A stretch of 10,398 nt of DNA from Gammaproteobacteria bacterium UBA7803 (GTDB lineage: Bacteria > Pseudomonadota > Gammaproteobacteria > Pseudomonadales > Azotimanducaceae): NCBI GenBank assembly GCA_002480525.1, contig DLCH01000006.1:276397-286794 (forward strand). Reading direction: 5' to 3'. Of the stretch, positions 1 to 5,797 are shown in pieces. The translations under genes and the position numbers were made by a program. Below the pieces are notes generated by a model that ran no database searches, was not told the DNA's origin, and saw only the letters and a list, made by a program, of their open reading frames with translations. Position 1 is the stretch's first letter; each line of letters opens with the position of its first letter.

Positions 1-99
1 GGCCGGGGCCTTCTTCTTGGCCGGCGCCTTCTTCTTGGCCGGCGCCTTCTTCTTGGCCGGGGCCTTCTTCTTGGCCGGGGCCTTCTTCTTGGCCGGAGC
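1..99 (-). repeat. Second coding 18-bp repeat block, at least 5 units, continuing past the window
   Basis: Lys triplets at plus positions 10, 28, 46, 64 and 82 repeat every 18 bp with the GCC-Ala version of the unit. Units 10-27 and 28-45 are identical, as are 46-63 and 64-81. The block is separated from the 11-unit array by an irregular stretch (about 100-162) that contains two KRK variants. It runs off the left edge, so the copy number is unknown. Confidence 0.85.
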
Positions 100-507
100 C
101 TTGCGCTTCACCGCGGTCTTCTTCGCAGCCGCCTTGGCCGGCGCCTTGCGCTTCGCCGCCGCCTTCTTCTTGGCGGGCGCTTTCTTCTTCGCGGGGGCTT
201 TCTTCTTCGCCGGCGCCTTCTTCTTCGCCGGCGCCTTCTTCTTCGCCGGCGCCTTCTTCTTCGCCGGGGCTTTCTTCTTGGCCGGCGCCTTCTTCTTGGC
301 GGGGGCTTTCTTCTTGGCCGGTGCCTTCTTCTTGGCAGGGGCCTTCTTCTTGGCTGGCGCCTTCTTCGCCGCGGGACGTTTGGCAGCCGCCTTCTTCACG
401 GCAGCTTTCTTCGCGGCGGCTTTTTTCGCGGGCGCCTTCTTGGCAGCAGTCTTGCGAACCGCCTTCTTCTTGGCGGGCGCCTTCGCTGCGGACTTAGCTT
501 TCGGCAT
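1..507 (-). CDS. Histone H1-like, Lys/Ala/Pro-rich repeat protein (AlgP/Hc1-like), C-terminus outside window
   Basis: Reading from ATG at 507-505, 169 codons are open to the window edge with no stop, so the 3' end is missing. The protein starts MPKAKSAAKAPAKKKAVRK, then has irregular AAKK/APAKK segments to about residue 49. Eleven consecutive APAKKK-type hexapeptides follow, then a short interruption with KRK, AAAK and TAV segments, then at least five more hexapeptides running off the edge. A perfect Shine-Dalgarno AAGGAGA lies 6 nt upstream of the ATG. Such proteins resemble the C-terminal tail of eukaryotic linker histone H1 and bacterial AlgP/Hc1-type proteins, which bind DNA electrostatically and affect nucleoid structure. 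No globular or zinc-ribbon domain is visible in the part seen. DNA binding is inferred from composition only. The gene follows adk after a 571-nt gap and probably has its own promoter. Confidence 0.85.
   Translation of the reverse strand, partial: MPKAKSAAKAPAKKKAVRKTAAKKAPAKKAAAKKAAVKKAAAKRPAAKKAPAKKKAPAKKKAPAKKKAPAKKKAPAKKKAPAKKKAPAKKKAPAKKKAPAKKKAPAKKKAPAKKKAAAKRKAPAKAAAKKTAVKRKAPAKKKAPAKKKAPAKKKAPAKKKAPAKKKAPA
163..360 (-). repeat. Coding tandem repeat, 18 bp x 11 units (APAKKK)
   Basis: Lys triplets recur every 18 bp without a gap (plus-strand starts 163, 181, 199, 217, 235, 253, 271, 289, 307, 325, 343). Two subfamilies are visible. Units from 181 to about 270 use GCG for the Ala after the lysines (plus TTCGCC). 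The remaining units use GCC (plus TTGGCC). Units 217-234 and 235-252 are identical, and 199-216 differs by one base, which suggests recent local duplication. The period is a multiple of three, so gain or loss of units keeps the reading frame. Confidence 0.9.
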
Positions 508-513
508 AAAGAA

Positions 514-520
514 TCTCCTT
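514..520 (-). promoter_or_regulatory. Ribosome binding site of the H1-like gene
   Basis: The minus strand reads AAGGAGA, followed by TTCTTT and then the ATG at 507. This near-perfect anti-16S complement at good spacing fixes the start of the H1-like gene. It suggests high translation, as expected of an abundant nucleoid protein. Confidence 0.75.
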
Positions 521-588
521 GGATCTCTTCCCGGTCTCCGTTGGCCGCTACGAACTGCTGAGCAAACCAGCGACTTCCTTTCGTTACC

Positions 589-600
589 CTGACCCGTCAG
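589..600. other. 12-bp dyad upstream of the H1-like gene
   Basis: CTGACCCGTCAG has 5-bp inverted arms around a 2-bp centre, about 80 bp upstream of the H1-like start codon. The position would suit a regulator site or an mRNA leader element. No known operator is recognised, and chance occurrence is quite possible. Confidence 0.2.
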
Positions 601-650
601 TCAGCTTGATGCGCTTTCGAGCATCTGGAGCGCGACGGCGATGCCGCCCC

Positions 651-670
651 GACTCCGACTGACTCCGACG
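651..670. repeat. Two tandem copies of a 10-mer beside the 17-bp array
   Basis: GACTCCGACT (651-660) is followed directly by GACTCCGACG (661-670), differing in the last base. It abuts the 17-bp array and may be a decayed edge of it. Confidence 0.6.
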
Positions 671-672
671 TT

Positions 673-855
673 GGACTTCCTTGGACGCGAGACTTCCTTC
701 GACCTCGGACTTCCTTGTCTATCGGACTTCCCTTTCCTTCGGACCTCTCTTTCCTCCGGACCTCTTTTTCCTCCGGACTTCCTCTGCTCAGGAATTCCTC
801 GACTCCGGATTTCCTTCGCTTCGGATTTCCTTCGCCTCGGACTTCCCTCGGGACG
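673..855. repeat. Degenerate non-coding tandem repeat, period 17 bp then 16 bp, about 11 units
   Basis: On the plus strand each unit begins with a variant of GGACTTCC followed by a pyrimidine-rich tail. Unit starts are at 673, 690 (first base changed), 707, 724, 741, 758, 775, 791, 807, 823 and 839, giving six intervals of 17 and four of 16. A further GGAC at 851 is off phase. On the minus strand, the sense of the downstream H1-like gene, the units read as purine-rich AAGGAAGTCCGA-like repeats. The period is not a multiple of three and it changes length, which argues against a protein-coding repeat. Confidence 0.85.
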
Positions 856-978
856 TCTCTGTCCTTCGGGCTGGCCCGGCCGATCCGAACCTCTTTCGCG
901 TCTCGAGCGCTGCTTCTTGGCTGCGACCCGGGACGACGAACAGATGCCAATCCGCGAGTTTCGTATCACGGCAACTCA

Positions 979-1006
979 ACGATAGCCCATGACAACAAAA
1001 CTGCAA
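979..1006 (-). promoter_or_regulatory. Weak candidate sigma70-type promoter for the H1-like gene
   Basis: In the AT-richer segment after adk the minus strand shows TTGCAG (1001-1006), a 16-nt spacer and TATCGT (979-984). These match the -35 consensus at three of six bases and the -10 consensus at four of six. A TATGAT (1022-1027, five of six) is nearby but lacks a decent -35 partner. If this promoter is used, the mRNA would have a leader of roughly 460 nt containing the whole tandem array. The call rests on weak hexamers and local base composition. Confidence 0.2.
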
Positions 1007-1069
1007 TTGAAATTTCGCCGCATCATACTGACTGCACAGGGAAATATCACTACGTCGCCAACGGCCTCG

Positions 1070-1091
1070 GGAACGTGATCACGCGAGTTCC
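1070..1091. other. Dyad-symmetric segment over the adk stop codon
   Basis: GGAAC (1070-1074) and GTTCC (1087-1091) flank the perfect 10-bp palindrome CGTGATCACG (1074-1083), which contains the adk stop codon. It could form a small stem-loop at the end of the adk message, but no U-tract follows. It is not a standard terminator. Confidence 0.3.
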
Positions 1092-1723
1092 GCCATGATT
1101 CGCCGATGCACGTCGTTCACCTCGCCGCGGCCGTCGACACGAACGAACTTCATCGCCGTGTTGTTTGCCTTGTCAGAATAGAAATCCACCAGCGGGTGCG
1201 TCTGCTTGTGATACACGTCGAGTCGCTCGCGCACCGTGTCTTCCTGGTCGTCGTCGCGCTGGATCAGGGCTTCACCGGTTTCGTCGTCCTGGCCGGGATT
1301 GCGCGGCGGATTGAATTCCACGTGATAGACACGGCCCGACGCCGGATGCACCCGGCGCCCGCTCATACGTCGGACGATCTCCTCGGCCGGCACTGCGATC
1401 TCCACCACTGCGTCGATCACCACGCCGGCGTCGTCGAGCGCCGCCGCCTGGGGGATGGTTCGCGGAAAGCCGTCGAACAGGAAACCGTTCGCACAGTCCG
1501 GCGCGGCGATCCGCTCCTGCACGAGCTCGATGATGATGTCGTCGGAGACCAGCGCGCCGGAATCCATGACGGCCTTGACCCGCTGGCCGAGCTCCGAGCC
1601 CGCGCTAACCGCCGCCCGCAGCATGTCCCCGGTGGAGATCTGCGGAATGCCGAAGGCGTTGCACAGAAACTGCGCCTGGGTGCCCTTTCCAGCCCCCGGC
1701 GGGCCGAGCAGTATGATTCTCAT
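1079..1723 (-). CDS. adk: Adenylate kinase
   Basis: This 214-residue protein is the usual length of the long (LID-containing) bacterial adenylate kinase, which catalyses ATP + AMP = 2 ADP in the cytoplasm. The Walker A loop GPPGAGKGT is at residues 7-15, the AMP-binding STGDMLRAA near 30-38 and the FDGFPRT signature at 83-89. The LID begins with SGRRVHPASGRVYH at 121-134 and ends with QRDDD at 155-159, and arginines at 165 and 167 follow. The LID has no four-cysteine zinc site, as is typical of Gram-negative enzymes. An AGGAG (1731-1735) lies 7 nt before the ATG. It sits 75 nt after relA and could be co-transcribed with it. RelA turns ATP into AMP, which this enzyme can recycle. Confidence 0.97.
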   Translation of the reverse strand: MRIILLGPPGAGKGTQAQFLCNAFGIPQISTGDMLRAAVSAGSELGQRVKAVMDSGALVSDDIIIELVQERIAAPDCANGFLFDGFPRTIPQAAALDDAGVVIDAVVEIAVPAEEIVRRMSGRRVHPASGRVYHVEFNPPRNPGQDDETGEALIQRDDDQEDTVRERLDVYHKQTHPLVDFYSDKANNTAMKFVRVDGRGEVNDVHRRIMAELA

Positions 1724-1762
1724 GTGGTCTCTCCTGTGGTCGTTGTCTGAATTCGAGGCAGT

Positions 1763-1795
1763 CCCGCCGTCAGCGGCATGTGGTGGACGGTCGGG
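1763..1795 (-). other. Imperfect stem-loop between relA and adk
   Basis: In the 75-nt relA-adk gap, CCC-G-CCGTC (1763-1771) can pair with GACGG-TC-GGG (1786-1795) around a 14-nt loop with a small internal bulge. No U-tract follows on the minus strand, so an intrinsic terminator is unlikely. It may be an mRNA processing or attenuation structure, or chance in GC-rich DNA. The rest of the gap holds the adk ribosome binding site and no clear promoter. Confidence 0.3.
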
Positions 1796-1798
1796 CGT

Positions 1799-3790
1799 TC
1801 ATCGCTGCGCCACGCGCGCTTCGATCACGCCGGCCAGGTGCTGCAGGCGTTCCACCAGCAGCGCGAGTTGACGCAGCGTGCCGACCCGCACCTCCAGGCT
1901 CAAGGTCGCACGTCCGGTGATGGGGTCGGCCCTGCCGGTGTTGCCGACCAGCGGCACGTGCAGGCTGCTCAGCAGCTCGGTGACGTCCCGCAGCAGACCG
2001 TCGCGGTCCTCCGCCATCATCACGATCCGATAGATCCGCGGATCGTGCGCGCCCGGCGCGGGCAGCAGCTCCATCTGGAGTTCGTATTCGGTCTGCGGAT
2101 GCAGCGCTTCCAGCGCGTCGAGGGTCTGGCAGTCGCCGGCCCCGACGGCCCGGCAGAAGCCGGCTTCGTCCGGGTACCCGAGGGTCCGCGCCGCCTCCTG
2201 CCAGCGGGCAGCCGCCGGCGAACCGAGCGCGAGGGCGTCGAGCAGCGCCAGCAGCCGGTCTCGGCCGGCCCGTTCGTTCACCTCGGGATCGCGGCAGCGG
2301 AACCAGTCGAGAATCTTTTCCCGGGCCCGCCCGCTGCGGACGTAACCCAGATGCAGGTCCAGCCAGTGACGCTCCGGCGCCGGCGCGTCCCCGGTGACGA
2401 TCTCCACCCGGTCACCGGTGTCGAGCGCTTCGTTGAGTGGGCGGGGCCGGCCGTTGACCAGCGCGCTGCGACACCGGTGGCCGACCTCGGTGTGCACGCG
2501 GTAGGCGAAGTCGACCGGGGTCGCGCCCTCGGCCAGGTCGAGCACGTGGCCCTTGGGGGTGCTGACGTAGATGCGCTCGTCACGGAACAGCTCGGCGAGC
2601 TCCTCGCCGAGACTCTGAGTGTCGGCCCGCGCGACGTCGTCGCGCCATTCGACCACCTGGCGCAGCCAGTCCATCTTCTGGGCGTAGGGTCGGTCCTCGT
2701 CCTCGCCGGCCTTGTACGACCAGTGGGCGCACACCCCCAGTTCGGCCTGCTCGTGCATCTCGTGCGTGCGGACCTGCACCTCCAGCGTGCGCCCGTCCGG
2801 CCCGACCACCGCCGTGTGGATGGACCGGTAGCCGTTCTCCTTGGGCGAGGCGATGTAGTCGTCGAACTCGCTGGGCACGTGCCGCCACTGGGTGTGAATG
2901 ACGCCGAGGGCCGCGTAGCACTGAGCGATGTCCGGCACCAGGACGCGCACCGCGCGCACGTCGTAGACCTCGCCGAAACCGACGTTCTTGCTGCGCATCT
3001 TCCGCCAGATGCTGTAGATGTGTTTGGCCCGGCCGTGCACCACGGCGTCAATGCCGCGTTCCCTCAGCTCCGCCTGGAGCGACTCCGCAAGGCCGTTGAT
3101 GCGGGCCTCGCGTTCCTCACGGCGGCCGTCGAGCTGCCGCGCGATGGCCATGTAGATGTCCGGCGCCAGATACCGCAGAGCGAGATCCTCGAGCTCCCAC
3201 TTGAGGTGCCAGATGCCCAGCCGGTTGGCGAGCGGAGCGAACACCAGGTGGGCCTCCCGGGCCAGGCGCTGGCGCCGCTCCTCGTCGTAGCGCTTGGCGG
3301 CCCGCAGCGCCACGACCCGTTCCGCCAGCTTCAGCACGGCGACCCGGGCGTCGTCGATCATCGCGATGAGCATGCGCCGGACGTTGTCCGCCTGATCCCG
3401 TCGCTCCGAGGTCTGCAGCCGGGTATTGCTCATTTCCAGCAGGCTGGTCGTGGCCATCCGCAGCACCTCGTCGAGCAGATGCCCCACGTCGTCGCCGAAC
3501 CGGCTGCGCGCGTCCTCCGACGGCACCAGGCCCACCCGCACGGGACGGTAGAGCAGCGCGGAGACGATGGAGGCCGTGTCCAGATGCAGCGCGCCGACGA
3601 TCTCCGCGAGCTCGATGCCGCTCTCGAGGTACGGCTCGCCGCGGCTTCCGAGCCCGCGCACGAACTCGCAGGCGTCGGCCACCGCCTGCCGCTCCAGCTT
3701 GCCGTGGGCGGCGACCAGGCCGTCCACCCAGCCCGCGATGTCCACGCGGCCGTCGGCAGCGCGAGCCAGATCGCCGCGGACCTTAACCAC
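1799..3790 (-). CDS. relA: RelA-type (p)ppGpp synthetase, apparently lacking the zinc-finger domain
   Basis: The start is set at GTG (3790-3788), giving MVKVRGDL, which aligns with the MVAVRSAH start of E. coli RelA. The frame stays open another 109 codons upstream, but that part is a shadow of rlmD. The gene overlaps rlmD by 8 nt, with GGAG 9 nt upstream. The 663-residue product transfers pyrophosphate from ATP to GDP/GTP on stalled ribosomes. The N-terminal pseudo-hydrolase domain lacks the HD and ED residues (SALLYRPVRVG near 77-87). The synthetase domain has GRAKHIYSIWRKM (253-265), YDVRAVRV (276-283) and EFDD (308-311), the EXDD motif of monofunctional RelA, where bifunctional enzymes have RXKD. 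TGS is at about 405-467, a helical region follows to about 565, and ACT is at about 587-663. The Cys-Cys...His...Cys zinc-finger domain expected before ACT is absent, which explains the shortness against 744 residues in E. coli. Confidence 0.93.
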   Translation of the reverse strand: MVKVRGDLARAADGRVDIAGWVDGLVAAHGKLERQAVADACEFVRGLGSRGEPYLESGIELAEIVGALHLDTASIVSALLYRPVRVGLVPSEDARSRFGDDVGHLLDEVLRMATTSLLEMSNTRLQTSERRDQADNVRRMLIAMIDDARVAVLKLAERVVALRAAKRYDEERRQRLAREAHLVFAPLANRLGIWHLKWELEDLALRYLAPDIYMAIARQLDGRREEREARINGLAESLQAELRERGIDAVVHGRAKHIYSIWRKMRSKNVGFGEVYDVRAVRVLVPDIAQCYAALGVIHTQWRHVPSEFDDYIASPKENGYRSIHTAVVGPDGRTLEVQVRTHEMHEQAELGVCAHWSYKAGEDEDRPYAQKMDWLRQVVEWRDDVARADTQSLGEELAELFRDERIYVSTPKGHVLDLAEGATPVDFAYRVHTEVGHRCRSALVNGRPRPLNEALDTGDRVEIVTGDAPAPERHWLDLHLGYVRSGRAREKILDWFRCRDPEVNERAGRDRLLALLDALALGSPAAARWQEAARTLGYPDEAGFCRAVGAGDCQTLDALEALHPQTEYELQMELLPAPGAHDPRIYRIVMMAEDRDGLLRDVTELLSSLHVPLVGNTGRADPITGRATLSLEVRVGTLRQLALLVERLQHLAGVIEARVAQR

Positions 3791-5102
3791 GCGCCGCCAC
3801 TCCGCCGCGCACGAACAGACCGAGGGTTTCGACGTGAGCGGTGTGCGGGAACATGTCGAAAATGCCAACTTCCTGCAGTGAGAACCCCAGCGTCGCGAGC
3901 CGCGCCGCGTCCGCCGCGAACGTGCGCGGGTTGCACGACACGTAGGCGATCCGCGACAGCCTCGACGAATCGGCCCAGCGCTCGAGATTCGGACCAGCGC
4001 CCGACCGCGGCGGATCCAGCAGCAGACAGTCCGCGTCGGGAAGCGTCGGGCAGCGCGCATCATACAGATCCGCCACCGCAAACTCAGCCCGGCCGGCCAG
4101 ACCATTGCGCCGTGCATTGATCCCGGCCCTGGCCACCGCGCCCGCCGCGCTCTCGAAGCCGCTGACGGTGGCGCCCAGGCGGGCGACGGCGAGGGTGAAG
4201 TTGCCGATACCGCAGAACAGGTCGACGACGTGTTCGCCCGGGGATGGCGCCAGAGCCAGCAGAGTGCGCTGCACCAGCCGGCGATTCATGGCGGGGTTCA
4301 CCTGGGTGAAGTCGGTCGGCAGGAAACTCAGGCACAGGCCGAACTCCGGCACCGCGTAGGTCAGCGACGACGGTGCGTCGGCGGCCAGCGGCTGCACGGT
4401 GTCGTAGCCGCCGCTCTGCAGGAACACGCGGACGCCGGTGCGGCCCTCGAATCCGGACAACGCCCGCAGGTCCGCCTCGTCCAGCTCGCCGAGATGGCGG
4501 AGGATGATGACGAAGTCACGGTCGCCGCCCGCCACCTCGACCTGCGGCACCCGGTCCGGCTCGCGCAGCGCGGCGATGGTGGCGCCGAGTTCCGGCAGCA
4601 TGGCGGCGAACGGCCGCGCCAGCGTCAGGCAGTCCGTCATGCGCGCCACGCGATTGCTGAACCCTTCGCGGAAACCGACCAGCGGCTCTCCGCCCACCAC
4701 GCGCACGCCGAGCCGGGCCTTGTAGCGATAGTGAAACCGGGGGCCGGAGACCGGCGCCCGCCAGCGGCCGGGCGCCACGCCCTCGGCGCCCAGCAGGTCC
4801 GCCAGGGTGGCCTGCTTGTGTTCGAGCTGCCGGCCGTAATCGAGATGCTGCAGGGCACAGCCGCCGCAGCGGGGAAAGTTCGGGCACGGCGCGGCCACGC
4901 GGGCCGACGACGCCGCCTCGGGCGTATCGGCCGCACCGAACCAGACGCCGCGTCGGCGCTTCAGCACCCGGGCCGAAACGGACTCCCCCGGCAGCGCGTT
5001 GCGGGCCCGCACCTCCCGGCCGTCGACAGCGCCGACGCCGAGACCGTCGTCGCCGAGGTCGGTGACCTCGAACGTCACTTCCCGTGGGCCGCGGCGAGCC
5101 AT
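3783..5102 (-). CDS. rlmD: 23S rRNA (uracil-1939-C5)-methyltransferase RlmD
   Basis: This 439-residue protein matches the length of RlmD (RumA), the SAM-dependent enzyme that makes m5U1939 in 23S rRNA. A TRAM RNA-binding domain occupies about residues 1-60. The iron-sulfur cysteines are Cys73, Cys79 and Cys82 (CPNFPRCGGC) plus Cys158. The Rossmann methyltransferase domain shows DFTQVNP (264-270), the SAM-binding VDLFCGIGNFT (293-303) and DPPRSG (363-368). The nucleophile is Cys390 in SCNPRT and the probable general base is Glu425 in HVETL. The ATG shares one base with the recO stop (TGATG), and its end overlaps the relA start by 8 nt, so translation is probably coupled through all three. The rlmD-relA pair is also adjacent in E. 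coli. Confidence 0.95.
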   Translation of the reverse strand: MARRGPREVTFEVTDLGDDGLGVGAVDGREVRARNALPGESVSARVLKRRRGVWFGAADTPEAASSARVAAPCPNFPRCGGCALQHLDYGRQLEHKQATLADLLGAEGVAPGRWRAPVSGPRFHYRYKARLGVRVVGGEPLVGFREGFSNRVARMTDCLTLARPFAAMLPELGATIAALREPDRVPQVEVAGGDRDFVIILRHLGELDEADLRALSGFEGRTGVRVFLQSGGYDTVQPLAADAPSSLTYAVPEFGLCLSFLPTDFTQVNPAMNRRLVQRTLLALAPSPGEHVVDLFCGIGNFTLAVARLGATVSGFESAAGAVARAGINARRNGLAGRAEFAVADLYDARCPTLPDADCLLLDPPRSGAGPNLERWADSSRLSRIAYVSCNPRTFAADAARLATLGFSLQEVGIFDMFPHTAHVETLGLFVRGGVAARG

Positions 5103-5797
5103 CAGGCGCGCTTGCCGGTCAGCAGACGGCGGCTCGCCAGCGGCCGCGGGCCGAGCAGCGGTGACAGCGACTGCCGGAAGATCTTGCGCGCCGCGACCCG
5201 GGCGGCCCGGGACTGATACCGCTCGGCGCCGATGTCCAGGAGCACGGCGCCGGGGAAACCGCGGCCCGCGGAAGATGCCGCCACGAACCCGGCGCCCGCA
5301 TGCAGGACGTACTGCCCGCCCGGCTCGAGGTCCGCGCCGGTCTCGGCATCCCGGGCGAAGTCGAGGCCGTAGCCCAGTTCCTCGAGCAGGCGCCGCTCGA
5401 AGACCCTGAGCACCACCTCCGGCGCGTCGCCGGCCTCCAGGCGTTCGAGCACCCAGCAGGCCGCCGCGAAGATCGCGGGCACCGCTTCGTGCTCGGGGAG
5501 CAGCCGGGACACCAGCTCGACGACGTAGAATCCGGACGCGACGCTGTCGCCGGCCAGCCAGGCGTGGCGCTCGAGCTCACAACCCGTGAGCGTGGCCAGG
5601 CCACCGCCCCGCCCGCTCCAGCTCGCCCGCACGCGATTGAACGGCTGCATCCAGTTGCCGCGCCGGTGCCCGCGCAGGCCCCGGGCGACGACGGCGACCC
5701 GGCCGTGGGCGGCCGTCAGCAGGCTGACGATGGCGCTGGTCTCCCGGTAGGGCCGGGCGTGCAGCACCAGCGCCGACTCATCCGCTACCCGGGTCAT
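5102..5797 (-). CDS. recO: DNA repair protein RecO
   Basis: RecO is a recombination mediator that, with RecR, helps load RecA onto SSB-coated single-stranded DNA in the RecF pathway and anneals complementary strands. The N-terminal OB fold is recognisable from ALVLHARPYRETSAIVSLLT (residues 9-28), GRVAVVARGLRG and the MQPFN segment near 50. A helical region and a C-terminal part follow. No four-cysteine zinc motif is seen, as in many proteobacterial RecO. The frame also opens with TTG at 5803, but AGGG would then abut the start codon. With ATG at 5797 the AGGG is 6 nt away, so 231 residues is preferred. The gene overlaps the end of era by 20 nt and touches rlmD by 1 nt. Confidence 0.92.
   Translation of the reverse strand: MTRVADESALVLHARPYRETSAIVSLLTAAHGRVAVVARGLRGHRRGNWMQPFNRVRASWSGRGGGLATLTGCELERHAWLAGDSVASGFYVVELVSRLLPEHEAVPAIFAAACWVLERLEAGDAPEVVLRVFERRLLEELGYGLDFARDAETGADLEPGGQYVLHAGAGFVAASSAGRGFPGAVLLDIGAERYQSRAARVAARKIFRQSLSPLLGPRPLASRRLLTGKRA

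Larger units (their letters stand above)
508..1078. other. 571-nt intergenic region between adk and the H1-like gene
   Basis: No convincing gene is seen. Several overlapping open frames exist on both strands between about 597 and 1098. They arise because a 17/16-bp repeat contains no stops in most frames. Their predicted products share no recognisable domain, have no good ribosome binding sites, and shift frame with each repeat unit. From adk towards the H1-like gene the region holds an AT-richer part (about 960-1060), a GC-rich part with small hairpins (about 848-905), the tandem array (673-855), two copies of a 10-mer (651-670), a 12-bp dyad (589-600) and the H1 ribosome binding site (514-520). 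It probably contains the promoter and a long 5' leader of the H1-like gene. No intrinsic terminator for adk with a U-tract is seen. Confidence 0.7.

Noticed and set aside
17..592. 191-codon plus-strand frame encoding a repetitive AGAFFL hydrophobic protein
   Set aside because: It is the antisense image of the lysine-rich H1-like repeats and has only a TTG start. The minus-strand reading has an ATG and a perfect ribosome binding site.
673..855. CRISPR-like array
   Set aside because: Units are directly abutting and degenerate, with no unique spacers of constant length and no cas genes. It is a simple tandem repeat.
597..1098. Several overlapping open frames of 70-130 codons on both strands across the tandem array
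   Set aside because: The repeats lack stops in most frames, so all of these open together. None has a good ribosome binding site or recognisable domain, and the 17- or 16-bp units change frame at each step.
1763..1795. Rho-independent terminator between relA and adk
   Set aside because: A stem can be drawn but has an internal bulge, a 14-nt loop and no following U-tract, so it is listed only as a possible stem-loop.
3791..4117. 109-codon N-terminal extension of the relA frame
   Set aside because: It lies wholly inside rlmD in another frame and reads as Arg/Ser/Cys-rich shadow sequence. The GTG at 3790 aligns with the E. coli RelA start.
1778..4120. 780-codon open frame on the plus strand opposite relA
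   Set aside because: It is antisense to relA, whose domains are unmistakable. The product is His/Arg/Pro-rich with no recognisable domain, as expected of a shadow frame in GC-rich DNA.
4230..5216. 328-codon plus-strand frame opposite rlmD and recO
   Set aside because: It is antisense to rlmD, which has all its catalytic and iron-sulfur residues. The composition is that of a shadow frame.
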